Of a stretch of DNA of 38,696 nt, positions 19,855 through 29,335 are shown piece by piece. Numbering within the stretch: the stretch's first letter is position 1; each line of letters begins with the position of its first letter. The position numbers and the translations under genes were made by a program. A model generated the notes under the pieces. The model worked only from the letters and a program-made list of their open reading frames with translations. It made no database searches and was not told the DNA's origin. This stretch comes from Desulfobacteraceae bacterium (GTDB lineage Bacteria; Desulfobacterota; Desulfobacteria; Desulfobacterales; Desulfosalsimonadaceae). The stretch is from the NCBI GenBank assembly GCA_027858815.1, contig JAQIBZ010000577.1, positions 1 through 38,696 of the forward strand, given 5' to 3'.

Positions 19855-21582
19855 TTATTTACGTAAATGAAAAGGTGTGTGTTTAAGGGATGCCTCGGAA
19901 ATACGAATATAATATTCGGGTGACACGTTTATCCTGGCTATTTTCTGAAGCCGGAAGCCGTCATCTAAAAGATTATCAGATATTAATTCATTGGTGTAGG
20001 GATTGCATTTTTGAAGCACGAGTATTTGATCGTAATACACATTAGTCAGATAATATATTTTTTTTCGTTGAAGGACGGCTTGTCTGAACCCGATAGACCC
20101 GATACCGTGAATAATAAAAAAATTAGGTCGATCGGAAATTATCAGCAATTTTTCATTTTTCATGTCATGATTGTTATAAAGATAGCGAATCACGCGTTCA
20201 TTGAGATAACAAGATGCATTTCGTTCGATAATGCGTTGTGCAGCAGCCACCGGCCAATAATAGAGCATTTGAACCAGAAGTAGAAAAATCAGTAATTTTT
20301 TTGCTGATGAAAATTTATAATGGAAAATTCGATAAATACAGTAGGCAGCAGGAATAATGATAAATGGCAGCATGGACATCGCCATTCGATTGGCGACATC
20401 CATGGTGAAATTTCCCCAGATGAATGATGAATATATACCAAAAAGCAACATTCCGGATAAGGAAATATATAATCCGAAAGCTTTACTGGTCGGATTGATG
20501 GTATGTGGATTCAATAGTAATTTTTTACCGGCAAGATATATTCCCGCAACTGCTGCAATAAAGATTATAGGCAAAAATCCAAAATCCGCGTTCATTCCGG
20601 TCAATGTAAATACGTTCTGGGAAAAAGTACCCAAAAAATTATTCATCCCAAATATATGATCATAAGTTTCCAGCCCATTATCGCCTTTAAGGTATGGATA
20701 GAAAAAAATGATTTGCCGCTGCCATGCCATGGGCAAAAAGAACAGGGGCATGCAAAAAGTTGGGAAACGATATTGTTCAATGATTTCTCTGTTTAAGAAG
20801 CATGGAACCAAGATGATCAGGCTGAAAAAAAAGATGATGGACTCATACCGGCAATTGGACAGTAGAACTAATGAGATAAGAACAAGTTCGGCGAATTTGA
20901 CGTCTTTGTGTTTTAAAAAAAGAAACAGCGTCAGTAGCACAGCCATGATAAAAAACAGGTTAATGGTTTCAAACCCGCTCGACGTGACCCAGAAAACAAA
21001 TATTGGAAAACTTGCCATGATGATCATGGCGATAATGCCATAATATATAGAAAACATATGAAAAAATAATAAATATAATAAAAAGAGAATACCGATGCCG
21101 GAGAAAAAATTAACCATCATGCCGTTATACGGACTATAGCCGAGCAGGGCGTGGAATAAGGATATAATAAAAGGATATAATAATGGTCGGGACCCCACAG
21201 TCTGGTCATAATCAAACGGATAATATTCCACCGCCAATCCCTGCAGGGGCATGGAAACTGTTTTATTTTGGTGCATGGCCATGGATACACTGACCAAATT
21301 GGTCTCATCCGCCAGTATTTTGAATTTCGGGGGGGAGATATGAAAAATGAGCGCCATTAAAAAAATGGCCAACAATAGGGCCGGGGCGTGATTCTTGAGG
21401 TGCGTTAAAAAATTGTTTTTCAAGACATCTAAAATCAATGCTCCCCATAATACAAATGCAAAGAGCATAAAATAATACCCTGAATAATTAAATGCCGGCG
21501 TCAACCATCGATCAGGAAGACAAAATCCTATAAATAGAGCGATCAGGGTAATAACCAAAAATAATATTATTCTTTTAATCAT
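19855..21582 (-). CDS. GT-C-like membrane glycosyltransferase, tandem paralog B
   Basis: 575 aa; same ISPPKFKILADETNLVSVSMAMHQNKT...PLLYPFIISLFHALLGYSP architecture as paralog A. Confidence 0.75.
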   Translation of the reverse strand: MIKRIILFLVITLIALFIGFCLPDRWLTPAFNYSGYYFMLFAFVLWGALILDVLKNNFLTHLKNHAPALLLAIFLMALIFHISPPKFKILADETNLVSVSMAMHQNKTVSMPLQGLAVEYYPFDYDQTVGSRPLLYPFIISLFHALLGYSPYNGMMVNFFSGIGILFLLYLLFFHMFSIYYGIIAMIIMASFPIFVFWVTSSGFETINLFFIMAVLLTLFLFLKHKDVKFAELVLISLVLLSNCRYESIIFFFSLIILVPCFLNREIIEQYRFPTFCMPLFFLPMAWQRQIIFFYPYLKGDNGLETYDHIFGMNNFLGTFSQNVFTLTGMNADFGFLPIIFIAAVAGIYLAGKKLLLNPHTINPTSKAFGLYISLSGMLLFGIYSSFIWGNFTMDVANRMAMSMLPFIIIPAAYCIYRIFHYKFSSAKKLLIFLLLVQMLYYWPVAAAQRIIERNASCYLNERVIRYLYNNHDMKNEKLLIISDRPNFFIIHGIGSIGFRQAVLQRKKIYYLTNVYYDQILVLQKCNPYTNELISDNLLDDGFRLQKIARINVSPEYYIRISEASLKHTPFHLRK

Positions 21583-21919
21583 TGATTATAGCTTATACTT
21601 TTTTTATCATTTGAGACGATTTCAATAAAGCAAAACAGGTATTACAATGCATCCAGCGGATAAATCGATAACCCGTCTAAATGTGAAGGTTTATATAACA
21701 ATTGTCTTACGGTCTTCAAGATAAATCATCCACAAGATGGATTCAGGATGTCATTTTTTTTGATCGACGTAGGACATCAAACGTTTTTAGAGTCAGCATG
21801 TTAACTTGTCATAAATGGATTAAAAAAGTCTATCAAGTTTTGATGAAAACTATTAAAAAGATGAGTATTGCCCTGTTTTTTGTTTTAATTATTAATGAAA
21901 GCTGAATAACCTTATTCCC

Positions 21920-22660
21920 ATGCATGAAAAAATTATTTGCTGTTTGCCCACCTACAATGAAGCGGAAAACATTGCGGCAATCGTCAATGCCATTCTCCGT
22001 TTCGTTCCTCAATCATCCATTTTGATTATCGATGATCATTCTCCTGATGGAACTGGACAGATAGCCGATACGCTTTCTCACCAGGACTCTCGTATTTCTG
22101 TGCTCCATCGCCCGCAAAAGGAAGGTCTGGGAAAAGCGTATTGTCATGGTTTCCAAGTTGCTCTCGACCGGATGAAAGCGGATATTATAGTGCAGATGGA
22201 TGCGGACCTGTCCCATCCGCCGGAAAAACTCCCTGAAATGATAGACGCTATTCAAATGAATGATTTAGTGATCGGTTCCCGTTATATTCCAGGTGGTGGC
22301 ACGAAAAACTGGAATATGGCCCGTCGCATGATCAGCCGTTTTGGCGCTATCTATGCAAGAGTGTGGCTGGGTTTACCAGTCAATGATCCTACCGGCGGAT
22401 TTAAGGTTTGGCGAAGTGATCTGCTCAAACATGTGCTGGCTTGTCCCGTCAGATCGGAAGGATATGGTTTTCAGGTAGAAACTACCTTTATTGCCCGCTG
22501 TCTCGGTGCGCGCATCGTGGAAATTCCTATCTGTTTTTCGGACCGCCATGTGGGGCGGAGCAAAATGACAGCCGGAATTGCGTTTGAAGCATTTTGGCAG
22601 ATACCATTCATGCGGGTTCGTTGCCGTTATTTAAAGAAAAAATCAGGCTGTTATGAATAA
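21920..22660 (+). CDS. Family 2 glycosyltransferase, DPM1-like
   Basis: KIICCLPTYNEAENIAAIVNAIL, LIIDDHSPDGTG, QMDADLSHPPEKLP, GSRYIPGGGTKNW, NDPTGGFKVWR, FSDRHVGRSKM. Confidence 0.9.
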   Translation: MHEKIICCLPTYNEAENIAAIVNAILRFVPQSSILIIDDHSPDGTGQIADTLSHQDSRISVLHRPQKEGLGKAYCHGFQVALDRMKADIIVQMDADLSHPPEKLPEMIDAIQMNDLVIGSRYIPGGGTKNWNMARRMISRFGAIYARVWLGLPVNDPTGGFKVWRSDLLKHVLACPVRSEGYGFQVETTFIARCLGARIVEIPICFSDRHVGRSKMTAGIAFEAFWQIPFMRVRCRYLKKKSGCYE

Positions 22661-24332
22661 AGGTAAATATAACTTATTATGGTCAACAATATTCATAGGT
22701 ATGACCTTTGCGCTGTATGTTGGCGTTACCCGGTTTCCTTTTTTGATCATAGATGACCAGGTTTATGTAACGGCGAATGAACATGTCCGGCAGGGCCTGA
22801 ACTGGGAAAACCTTCGCTGGGCTTTTACCACTGTTCATGCTGAATTCTGGCACCCCCTGACCTGGCTGTCTTTGATGCTCGATACCACTCTTTACGGCGT
22901 GACACCAGCCGGATATCATTTCACAAATCTGCTGCTGCATATCGCATCCGCAGTTTTGCTTTTTCTATCATTTGATTTGATTACTCGCCAACGTTTCCGA
23001 TCGTTCATTCTGGCTGTTCTGTTCGCTCTTCACCCGCTGCATGTGGAAGTTGTGGCATGGATCGCCGAGCGAAAAGAAGTCTTGTGCGGATTTTTCTGGA
23101 TCGCCGCGCTTTATGCGTATGCAAGGTATGTTCAAAACCCGGGCATCAGATGGTATGGAATAATTACATTGTTATTTATATTAGGGCTTATGTCCAAATC
23201 CATGATTGTGACTCTGCCGTTTAGCTTGCTGCTGCTCGATATCTGGCCTTTGCAGCGTTGGCAGTGGAACAGGAAGATTATCTTCGAGCTTGTGGAGGAA
23301 AAGATACCCCTCTTTTTTTTAAGTGCCATTGGCATTGGATTAACAATCTTTGCCCAACAAGCCGGTGATGGCATCGTCAATTTTGATGTTTACTCCCTGC
23401 CTGATCGTTTTGCAAATGTCCTGGTTGCCTATAAAATGTATGTTGTTAAAACTTTTTTCCCCTTTAACCTTTCTGTCTTTTATCCATTTCGAATCCATAT
23501 TCCGCTTATACAAACCATCAGCGCCATAGTCTTGCTGATTTTTATTTCCGCTTTGGGGGTTATTCTTTTTTTTAGGAAAAAACAGTATGTTATTATCGGA
23601 TGGTGCTGGTTTCTGGGTACTCTCGTGCCTGTGAGTGGCATTGTTAAAATCGGGGACTTTGCAATGGCGGATCGATATATGTACATGCCAATCGTCGGCC
23701 TGCTGTTCGGTTCTATCTGGCTGGCGGCTGACATGATGGGTGACCAGCGTACAGGGAAGATCATTTTTGGCATTATGTGCATAACCGCAATTATCCTTTC
23801 GGGAATTAGCACTCATTATTATTTGCTCTGCTGGCGGGATAACAATACATTATTTCGCCATGCAGCAAAAACAGCTGCGCCAAATTTTTTTGCGCATAAC
23901 ACACTTGGCCATATCTATACAAGCAAGGGGCAAATGATCGAGGCTGAACGACACTTTCAAATTGCGGTTTCCATGAGACCAGACAAACAAACATTGAGAC
24001 TGGATCTCGGACGTATCCTGGGATGGAACGGACATTTCGCGGAATCTATCCCGCAATTTCAAACTGTGATTCAAAAAAATCCGGAAAACCTTGAAGCGCA
24101 TTATTATATGGGATTGGCGTTGATAGGGCAGGGTAGACGCTCGGACGCATTGACACATTTTATCATAGCAGTTAAAGATGTAGTGGACATTCAAACAGCT
24201 ATTCAAAAACGACAAAAAGCAGGCGATGTGGAAGGCAGTCTGCTCTTGCTTGGCATTAGTGAAGAAACAACAACTATAAAAAAAAATATGGCCAGAGGAT
24301 ACAATCATTGGCGGGTCCACGTTGCACCGTGA
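22653..24332 (+). CDS. TMTC/PMT-like membrane glycosyltransferase with C-terminal TPRs (fourth close paralog)
   Basis: IIDDQVYV, HPLHVEVVAWIAERKEVLCGFFWI, GWCWFLGTLVPVSGIVKIGDFAMADRYMYMPIVG, TPRs; overlaps the upstream GT2 by 8 nt. Confidence 0.8.
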   Translation: MNKGKYNLLWSTIFIGMTFALYVGVTRFPFLIIDDQVYVTANEHVRQGLNWENLRWAFTTVHAEFWHPLTWLSLMLDTTLYGVTPAGYHFTNLLLHIASAVLLFLSFDLITRQRFRSFILAVLFALHPLHVEVVAWIAERKEVLCGFFWIAALYAYARYVQNPGIRWYGIITLLFILGLMSKSMIVTLPFSLLLLDIWPLQRWQWNRKIIFELVEEKIPLFFLSAIGIGLTIFAQQAGDGIVNFDVYSLPDRFANVLVAYKMYVVKTFFPFNLSVFYPFRIHIPLIQTISAIVLLIFISALGVILFFRKKQYVIIGWCWFLGTLVPVSGIVKIGDFAMADRYMYMPIVGLLFGSIWLAADMMGDQRTGKIIFGIMCITAIILSGISTHYYLLCWRDNNTLFRHAAKTAAPNFFAHNTLGHIYTSKGQMIEAERHFQIAVSMRPDKQTLRLDLGRILGWNGHFAESIPQFQTVIQKNPENLEAHYYMGLALIGQGRRSDALTHFIIAVKDVVDIQTAIQKRQKAGDVEGSLLLLGISEETTTIKKNMARGYNHWRVHVAP

Positions 24333-24585
24333 AAATATGACTGCGATCATCCATTCCGGTTCAGAGTAAGTTTATCGGGGCAAAAGCTTATCACGGGTAA
24401 GGGACAAAATTATTTTTGGTGCTTGCGCATGATCGTCCCTTCGGTCATGAACGATTACCTGAAAATTTAGGAATAACCAACCGAGGTATCACTACTTGTT
24501 TTTTTGATATCAATGATTTAATTTTGGATTATTTTTAGAGAATGCATGAAAGAATATTTACTTTTCTTGTGGAGGCACAACAACA

Positions 24586-25767
24586 ATGCGGCTGATTTGG
24601 AACCATAAAAAAACTATCATTCCCCTCCCATTTTCTTATTATTTTGTGCCGGCCACAATCATCGCCCTGACTGGTTTTTTCGATTCCATCTATCTGGCGG
24701 TATCTCATTACCGCAATTATGCTGACATGGGTTATCAGAGCTTTTGCGCGATTTCCCGATCTCTTAATTGCGATACGGTTTCCCAAAGCGCTTATTCCAT
24801 TTTCTTGGATGTTCCGGTGCCGATTTGGGGGATTCTGGGATATGGTTTTTTTATGTTCCTGCTGTGTTTTGCATGGGATAGAAAGGCTGAGAAAAAACGA
24901 GTCTGGACCCTGTTGATGCTGATCAGTTTGGCATTCAGCATTTACAGTGTTATCCTGGCATTTATCTCTTCCTATTATATCCACAGCTACTGTATCATGT
25001 GCATTTTGAGTTATGGAGTCAATCTGGCGCTTCTTTTTTATGCATGGATTATACGGAAACGATTTGCCTGTGAATCGATTTTCACTGCCGCCAAACTGGA
25101 TGTCCTTTATTTGTTGAGTTATAAAAAAATTGTGATTCCTGTTGGATTGGTTTTTGTCACAATGTCCCTTTTCATGATCTTTTTTTTCCCTCCTTACTGG
25201 CATATGAATCCGCCGGCGTTATCTAATACCATTCCCACCGGTGTCAATGAAGACGGTTATCCCTGGATCGGGGCCGAGCACCCAGAACTGATCATCACCG
25301 AATTTTCCGACTACCGGTGTTTTCAGTGTAAAAAAATGCATTATTTTCTCCGCCGGCTCATTGAAGCGCATCCGGAAAAAATTCGGCTGATTCACCGGCA
25401 GTTTCCCATGGACCATACTATTAACCCTCTGGTCACCATTCCTTTCCATACGGGCGCTGCCAAACTCTCGATGCTGGCGATATTTGCCGGGGAACATGGG
25501 AAATTCTGGGAAATGAACGATTATTTATTTAATTTGTTAAAAAATATTGAAGCGGTGAATATGAGAAATATTGCCGGAAAAATCGGCCTTGACCTTGAAA
25601 CCATGCGCCATGCTTTTCAGGACCGCCGATTATGGAATATATTATGGGGAGATATTAAGGAAGGTATCAAGGTTCATGAATTGACCGGCACGCCGGGCTT
25701 TGTTATTAAGGGTCAGGTATACGAGGGACAAATCCCAGCAGAAATTCTAAAACCATATCTTGAATAA
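24586..25767 (+). CDS. VKOR-family protein fused to a thioredoxin/DsbA-like domain (disulfide-bond formation)
   Basis: N-terminal TM domain with loop cysteines (SFCAISRSLNCDTVSQSAYSIFLDVPVPIWGILGYG) and CIMC; C-terminal ITEFSDYRCFQCKKMHYFLRRL...TGTPGFVI with a CxxC motif. Confidence 0.88.
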   Translation: MRLIWNHKKTIIPLPFSYYFVPATIIALTGFFDSIYLAVSHYRNYADMGYQSFCAISRSLNCDTVSQSAYSIFLDVPVPIWGILGYGFFMFLLCFAWDRKAEKKRVWTLLMLISLAFSIYSVILAFISSYYIHSYCIMCILSYGVNLALLFYAWIIRKRFACESIFTAAKLDVLYLLSYKKIVIPVGLVFVTMSLFMIFFFPPYWHMNPPALSNTIPTGVNEDGYPWIGAEHPELIITEFSDYRCFQCKKMHYFLRRLIEAHPEKIRLIHRQFPMDHTINPLVTIPFHTGAAKLSMLAIFAGEHGKFWEMNDYLFNLLKNIEAVNMRNIAGKIGLDLETMRHAFQDRRLWNILWGDIKEGIKVHELTGTPGFVIKGQVYEGQIPAEILKPYLE

Positions 25768-27451
25768 CAAAAATTTATGTTTTGATATGAAAACCTCAGC
25801 CAATCAAAAATCATACTGGACTTCTATTGTTTATGGCTTCATGATCGCAGGTGTTGTGGCGATCATCGCCCTTATGGCCAGCGTTCCGCCGGTCAGCCGG
25901 GATGCGCTGATTCACCATCTGGCCATACCGAAATTGTACCTGCGACATGGCGGTATGTTTGAGATTCCGGCGTTTTCCTTTTCCTATTATCCCATGAACC
26001 TGGATTTGCTGTATCTGATTCCGTTGTATTTTAAAAATGATATCTTCCCGAAATTTATCCATTTTGCTTTTGCTCTGGCAACCGCCTGGATGGTTTACCG
26101 ATATTTAAAACGCCGGCTCAATATTGAGTATGCGCTGTTGGGCAGTCTTTTTTTTCTTTCCATTCCCGTTATTGTGAATCAGTCAACCATTGTATATGTG
26201 GATTTGGGCCTGGTCTGTTTTTTGTTTGCCGCGCTGATGTATTTGTTCAAGTGGATTGAGTATGATTTTAAAATAAAATATCTGCTTATCAGCGCTGTGT
26301 TTTGCGGGTTTGCCATGGGAACGAAATACAATGGTCTGGTCGGTCTGTTTCTATTGGGTCTATTTGTGCCGCTTGTTTATGCACGATACCATGCTGAAGA
26401 GCAATCCCATGCCAGAAAAGCCATTGGGTATTCAGCAGTGTATGTTCTTATCGCATTGATTATTTTTTCACCCTGGATGATTCGCAATACGATCTGGACC
26501 GGAAATCCGGTTTATCCTCTGTATAACAGCGTGTTTAATTCAGGAGCGGCACACACTGAAGCAGTTGATGAAGATGAGCATGAGAAAGGTTCCCGCATGA
26601 ATCATTTCCAGATCCGTCGAGACCTGTACGGGGAATCCGGCCTTGAAATCGCGCTGATTCCCTTACGGGTATTTTTTCAGGGGAGAGACAATGATCCTAA
26701 ATATTTTGACGGCCGGGCCAACCCATTTCTGTTGTTACTGCCGATTTTTGCATTTTTGGGAATCCGGACAAATCCCCGGCAGATCAAAACAGAAAAATAT
26801 CTCATGCTGGGATTTTCTGTCTTCTTTCTTTTATTTGCCTGCGCCCAGACAGTGATTCGGATTCGGTATTTCGCGCCCATTTTCCCCCCATTGGTAATTC
26901 TATCCATGTTCGGCCTGCGTCATATCCAGAAAAATCTTTTGAGCCGGAATTTACAGATAGGAGCTTTTGCGAACCGGACATGTATTATCAGCATTATATT
27001 TGTCATGCTCGGCTTAAACGCAAAATACATGATGGAACGATTCAGTTATGCACAGCCTCTGGCTTATCTGAGCGGAAAAGTCAGCAGGGATCAATATATT
27101 CAGAAATTCCGGCCTGAGTATGCATCCATGCAATACGCTAATCGTAATTTAACCAAAAACGATCGAATTCTTGGTGTTTATACAGGCAACAGAGGTTATT
27201 ATTCGGATATCGATATGGTGTTCAGTCTGGATTTATTGCAAGACTTGGCAGCGGAAGCCAATACACCCGAAGATATCGCCGAAGGCCTGAAGAAACTTGG
27301 CATCACGCATTTGCTGGTGAATTATGAATTGTTTAATTTTTGGGTGAAAAATTACAGCCTGCATGAAAAACAGATGCTCAAGGATTTCTTTGAGAAAATG
27401 ACAGTTACAGAATTCTCAAAGGATCAAAACGGGTTGTTGAAAGTTTTGTAA
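25760..27451 (+). CDS. GT-C/ArnT-like membrane glycosyltransferase (alternative start at 25787)
   Basis: 563 aa; SVPPVSRDALIHHLAIPKLYLRHGGMFEIPAFSFSYYPMNLDLLYLIPLYF, many TM segments. Confidence 0.65.
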   Translation: MNNKNLCFDMKTSANQKSYWTSIVYGFMIAGVVAIIALMASVPPVSRDALIHHLAIPKLYLRHGGMFEIPAFSFSYYPMNLDLLYLIPLYFKNDIFPKFIHFAFALATAWMVYRYLKRRLNIEYALLGSLFFLSIPVIVNQSTIVYVDLGLVCFLFAALMYLFKWIEYDFKIKYLLISAVFCGFAMGTKYNGLVGLFLLGLFVPLVYARYHAEEQSHARKAIGYSAVYVLIALIIFSPWMIRNTIWTGNPVYPLYNSVFNSGAAHTEAVDEDEHEKGSRMNHFQIRRDLYGESGLEIALIPLRVFFQGRDNDPKYFDGRANPFLLLLPIFAFLGIRTNPRQIKTEKYLMLGFSVFFLLFACAQTVIRIRYFAPIFPPLVILSMFGLRHIQKNLLSRNLQIGAFANRTCIISIIFVMLGLNAKYMMERFSYAQPLAYLSGKVSRDQYIQKFRPEYASMQYANRNLTKNDRILGVYTGNRGYYSDIDMVFSLDLLQDLAAEANTPEDIAEGLKKLGITHLLVNYELFNFWVKNYSLHEKQMLKDFFEKMTVTEFSKDQNGLLKVL

Positions 27452-27500
27452 TGCTTTAAAATTGATGGTAAGTATTGTCCCCGTAGCTTTGAAAAACAGA

Positions 27501-27528
27501 TTGACTTCAAACACCCCATTGCTATATT
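27501..27528 (+). promoter_or_regulatory. Putative sigma-70 promoter of the relBE-like cassette
   Basis: TTGACT-N16-TATATT, upstream of the aggagg-like RBS and the ATG at 27550. Confidence 0.5.
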
Positions 27529-27549
27529 TGTATAACAGGAGGAGAGAAT

Positions 27550-27765
27550 ATGTTAGCCATCAGATTGCCGGACGAAATCGAAAAAAGACTTGAATCCCTG
27601 GCTGAAAAGACGGGACGAACCAAATCGTTTTATGCCAGGGAAGCCATTATGGAGCATCTGGAAGATATAGAGGATTACTATCTTGCAGTCCATCGAATTG
27701 AAAATCCGCCCGAAAGAAGCTGGTCGTTAGAAGAATTGGAGAAGGATTTTGATCTGGAAGGTTGA
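27550..27765 (+). CDS. relB: RelB/RHH-type antitoxin
   Basis: MLAIRLPDEIEKRLESLAEKTGRTKSFYAREAIMEHLEDIEDYYLA...ERSWSLEELEKDFDLEG; overlaps the downstream toxin. Confidence 0.88.
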   Translation: MLAIRLPDEIEKRLESLAEKTGRTKSFYAREAIMEHLEDIEDYYLAVHRIENPPERSWSLEELEKDFDLEG

Positions 27766-28015
27766 ATTCGATGAACGGGCCAGAAAAGAATTGCGCAAGT
27801 TGGATCGACAGGCACAGGTTAATATCCTGAGTTATTTGAGAACCCGCATTGCCACGCACGAAGATCCCCGTCGATTTGGAGATCCTCTTCGGAAAACGTT
27901 GATCGGGTTATGGAAATACCGGGTAGGCCCTTACCGTATTATTTGTTATATTAACGAGAATGTTGTCACTGTCCGCGTTCTCCGTGTCGGCCATCGTAAA
28001 AATGTATATGAATAA
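27749..28015 (+). CDS. relE: RelE/ParE-superfamily toxin
   Basis: WKVEFDERARKELRKLDRQAQVNILSYL...RRFGDPLRKTLIGLWKYRVGPYRIICYINENVVTVRVLRVGHRKNVYE. Confidence 0.92.
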   Translation: MIWKVEFDERARKELRKLDRQAQVNILSYLRTRIATHEDPRRFGDPLRKTLIGLWKYRVGPYRIICYINENVVTVRVLRVGHRKNVYE

Positions 28016-28036
28016 CTGCCATCCGGCAGTTATTTT
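28011..28036 (+). terminator. Hairpin terminator immediately after (and overlapping the stop of) relE
   Basis: AATAACTGCC-ATCC-GGCAGTTATT-TT: perfect 10-bp stem, short T run. Confidence 0.7.
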
Positions 28037-28057
28037 GGATTCAGGAAATCAGCGTAA

Positions 28058-29005
28058 ATGTATAAAAATAAAAAAATAGGCGTTGTTATACCCGCCCATA
28101 ACGAGGAAACCCAGATAGGCAAGGTCCTCGAAACCATGCCGGATTTTATCGATCAGATAGTTATTGTCGATGATAAGAGCACTGATAAAACCGTTGGAAT
28201 CATAAATTCTTATCAGAAAAAATTCCAGAATATCACCCTCCTTGAGCATAAAACGAATAAAGGGGCAGGGGGGGCAATGATAACGGCCTATAATTTTGCA
28301 AAATCGATGGATCTTGATGTGGTGGTCCGGATGGACGGTGACGGCCAGATGGCTCCAAAAGATTTGCCGGCATTGCTTGATCCGGTAGTTGAAGGGAAGG
28401 CTGATTATTCAAAAGGCAACCGTCTCTTTACCGGTGAGGCGTATCAGAAAATTCCGAAAGTCAGATATTTCGGCAATGCGTTTTTATCGTTATTTACTAA
28501 AATAGCATCCGGATACTGGCATGTGGCAGACTCGCAGTCAGGGTATACTGCAATAAACAAAAAAGCGCTTCAAATGATTGATTGGAATCAACTGTATACC
28601 TGGTATGGACATCCAAACGATATTCTGGTTCGTTTAAATGTGCAAAATTTTAGAGTTAAAGACGTACCCGTTGAACCGGTTTATAATATCGGTGAAAAAT
28701 CAGGGATAAAAATCGGACGCGCGATATTTAAAATCGGATGGTTGCTGATCAAGCTGTTTTTCTGGAGAATGAAAGAAAAGTATATCATTCGCGATTTTCA
28801 TCCACTGGTGTTCTTTTATGCGCTAGGTGGTTTATTCGGTATTGTTACTTTTCTGCTTTTTATTCGCCTTCTAATCCTATGGTATCTAACCGGCTATATT
28901 CCACCCATCAATGCGCTGGCGGCCATGTTTTCGTTCATGAGCGCCAGTTTGTTCACGCTTTTTGGAATGTGGTTTGATATGGAGGCGAATAAGGATTTGA
29001 AATGA
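28058..29005 (+). CDS. Family 2 glycosyltransferase (DPM-like) with C-terminal TM segments
   Basis: KIGVVIPAHNEETQIGKVLETMPDFIDQIVIVDDKSTDKTVGII, NKGAGGAMITAYN, RMDGDGQMAPKDLP; two TM stretches at the C-terminus. Confidence 0.88.
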   Translation: MYKNKKIGVVIPAHNEETQIGKVLETMPDFIDQIVIVDDKSTDKTVGIINSYQKKFQNITLLEHKTNKGAGGAMITAYNFAKSMDLDVVVRMDGDGQMAPKDLPALLDPVVEGKADYSKGNRLFTGEAYQKIPKVRYFGNAFLSLFTKIASGYWHVADSQSGYTAINKKALQMIDWNQLYTWYGHPNDILVRLNVQNFRVKDVPVEPVYNIGEKSGIKIGRAIFKIGWLLIKLFFWRMKEKYIIRDFHPLVFFYALGGLFGIVTFLLFIRLLILWYLTGYIPPINALAAMFSFMSASLFTLFGMWFDMEANKDLK

Positions 29006-29041
29006 TATCGAAATAATTTTGTTGGTTAATGCGGGTATAAA

Positions 29042-29335
29042 ATGCGACTCATAGAATCAGAAAAGATGATTATTAAAAAGGTTGCACAAGAAATATTCGG
29101 TCCTGAAGTTAGAATATTTTTGTTTGGCAGTCGGGTAAATGATTCCTTAAAAGGCGGTGACATCGATTTATATATAGAAACAGAAAAGCATGCGCTACTT
29201 CAGGACAAAATATCATTATTGTCGCTTCTGAAATTAACTCTTGGGGATCAAAAGATTGATGTGGTGGTCAATGCGCCGAATAAAAATGACCAGAAAATTT
29301 TTCACATTGCTCGACAAACAGGAATTGAGTTATGA
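29042..29335 (+). CDS. mntA: MNT-type nucleotidyltransferase (MntA-like antitoxin)
   Basis: IFLFGSRVNDSLKGGDIDLYIE = GSx(8-10)DxD motif, plus downstream IDVVV; ATGA overlap with the HEPN gene. Confidence 0.8.
   Translation: MRLIESEKMIIKKVAQEIFGPEVRIFLFGSRVNDSLKGGDIDLYIETEKHALLQDKISLLSLLKLTLGDQKIDVVVNAPNKNDQKIFHIARQTGIEL

Noticed and set aside
21702-21905. 67-aa + strand ORF in the divergent gap before the DPM1-like gene
   Set aside because: No recognisable family or clear RBS; may be chance, not supported well enough to call.
23340-24350. Long minus-strand ORFs (158 and 166 aa) opposite the 22653 GT-C gene
   Set aside because: The + strand frame has clear family motifs; the antisense proteins have low-complexity, unrecognisable sequences and are probably shadow ORFs.
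24535-25203. 222-aa minus-strand ORF opposite the VKOR-DsbA fusion
   Set aside because: Composition is typical of an antisense shadow ORF (Q/H/N/R rich, no domain); the + strand VKOR reading is unambiguous.
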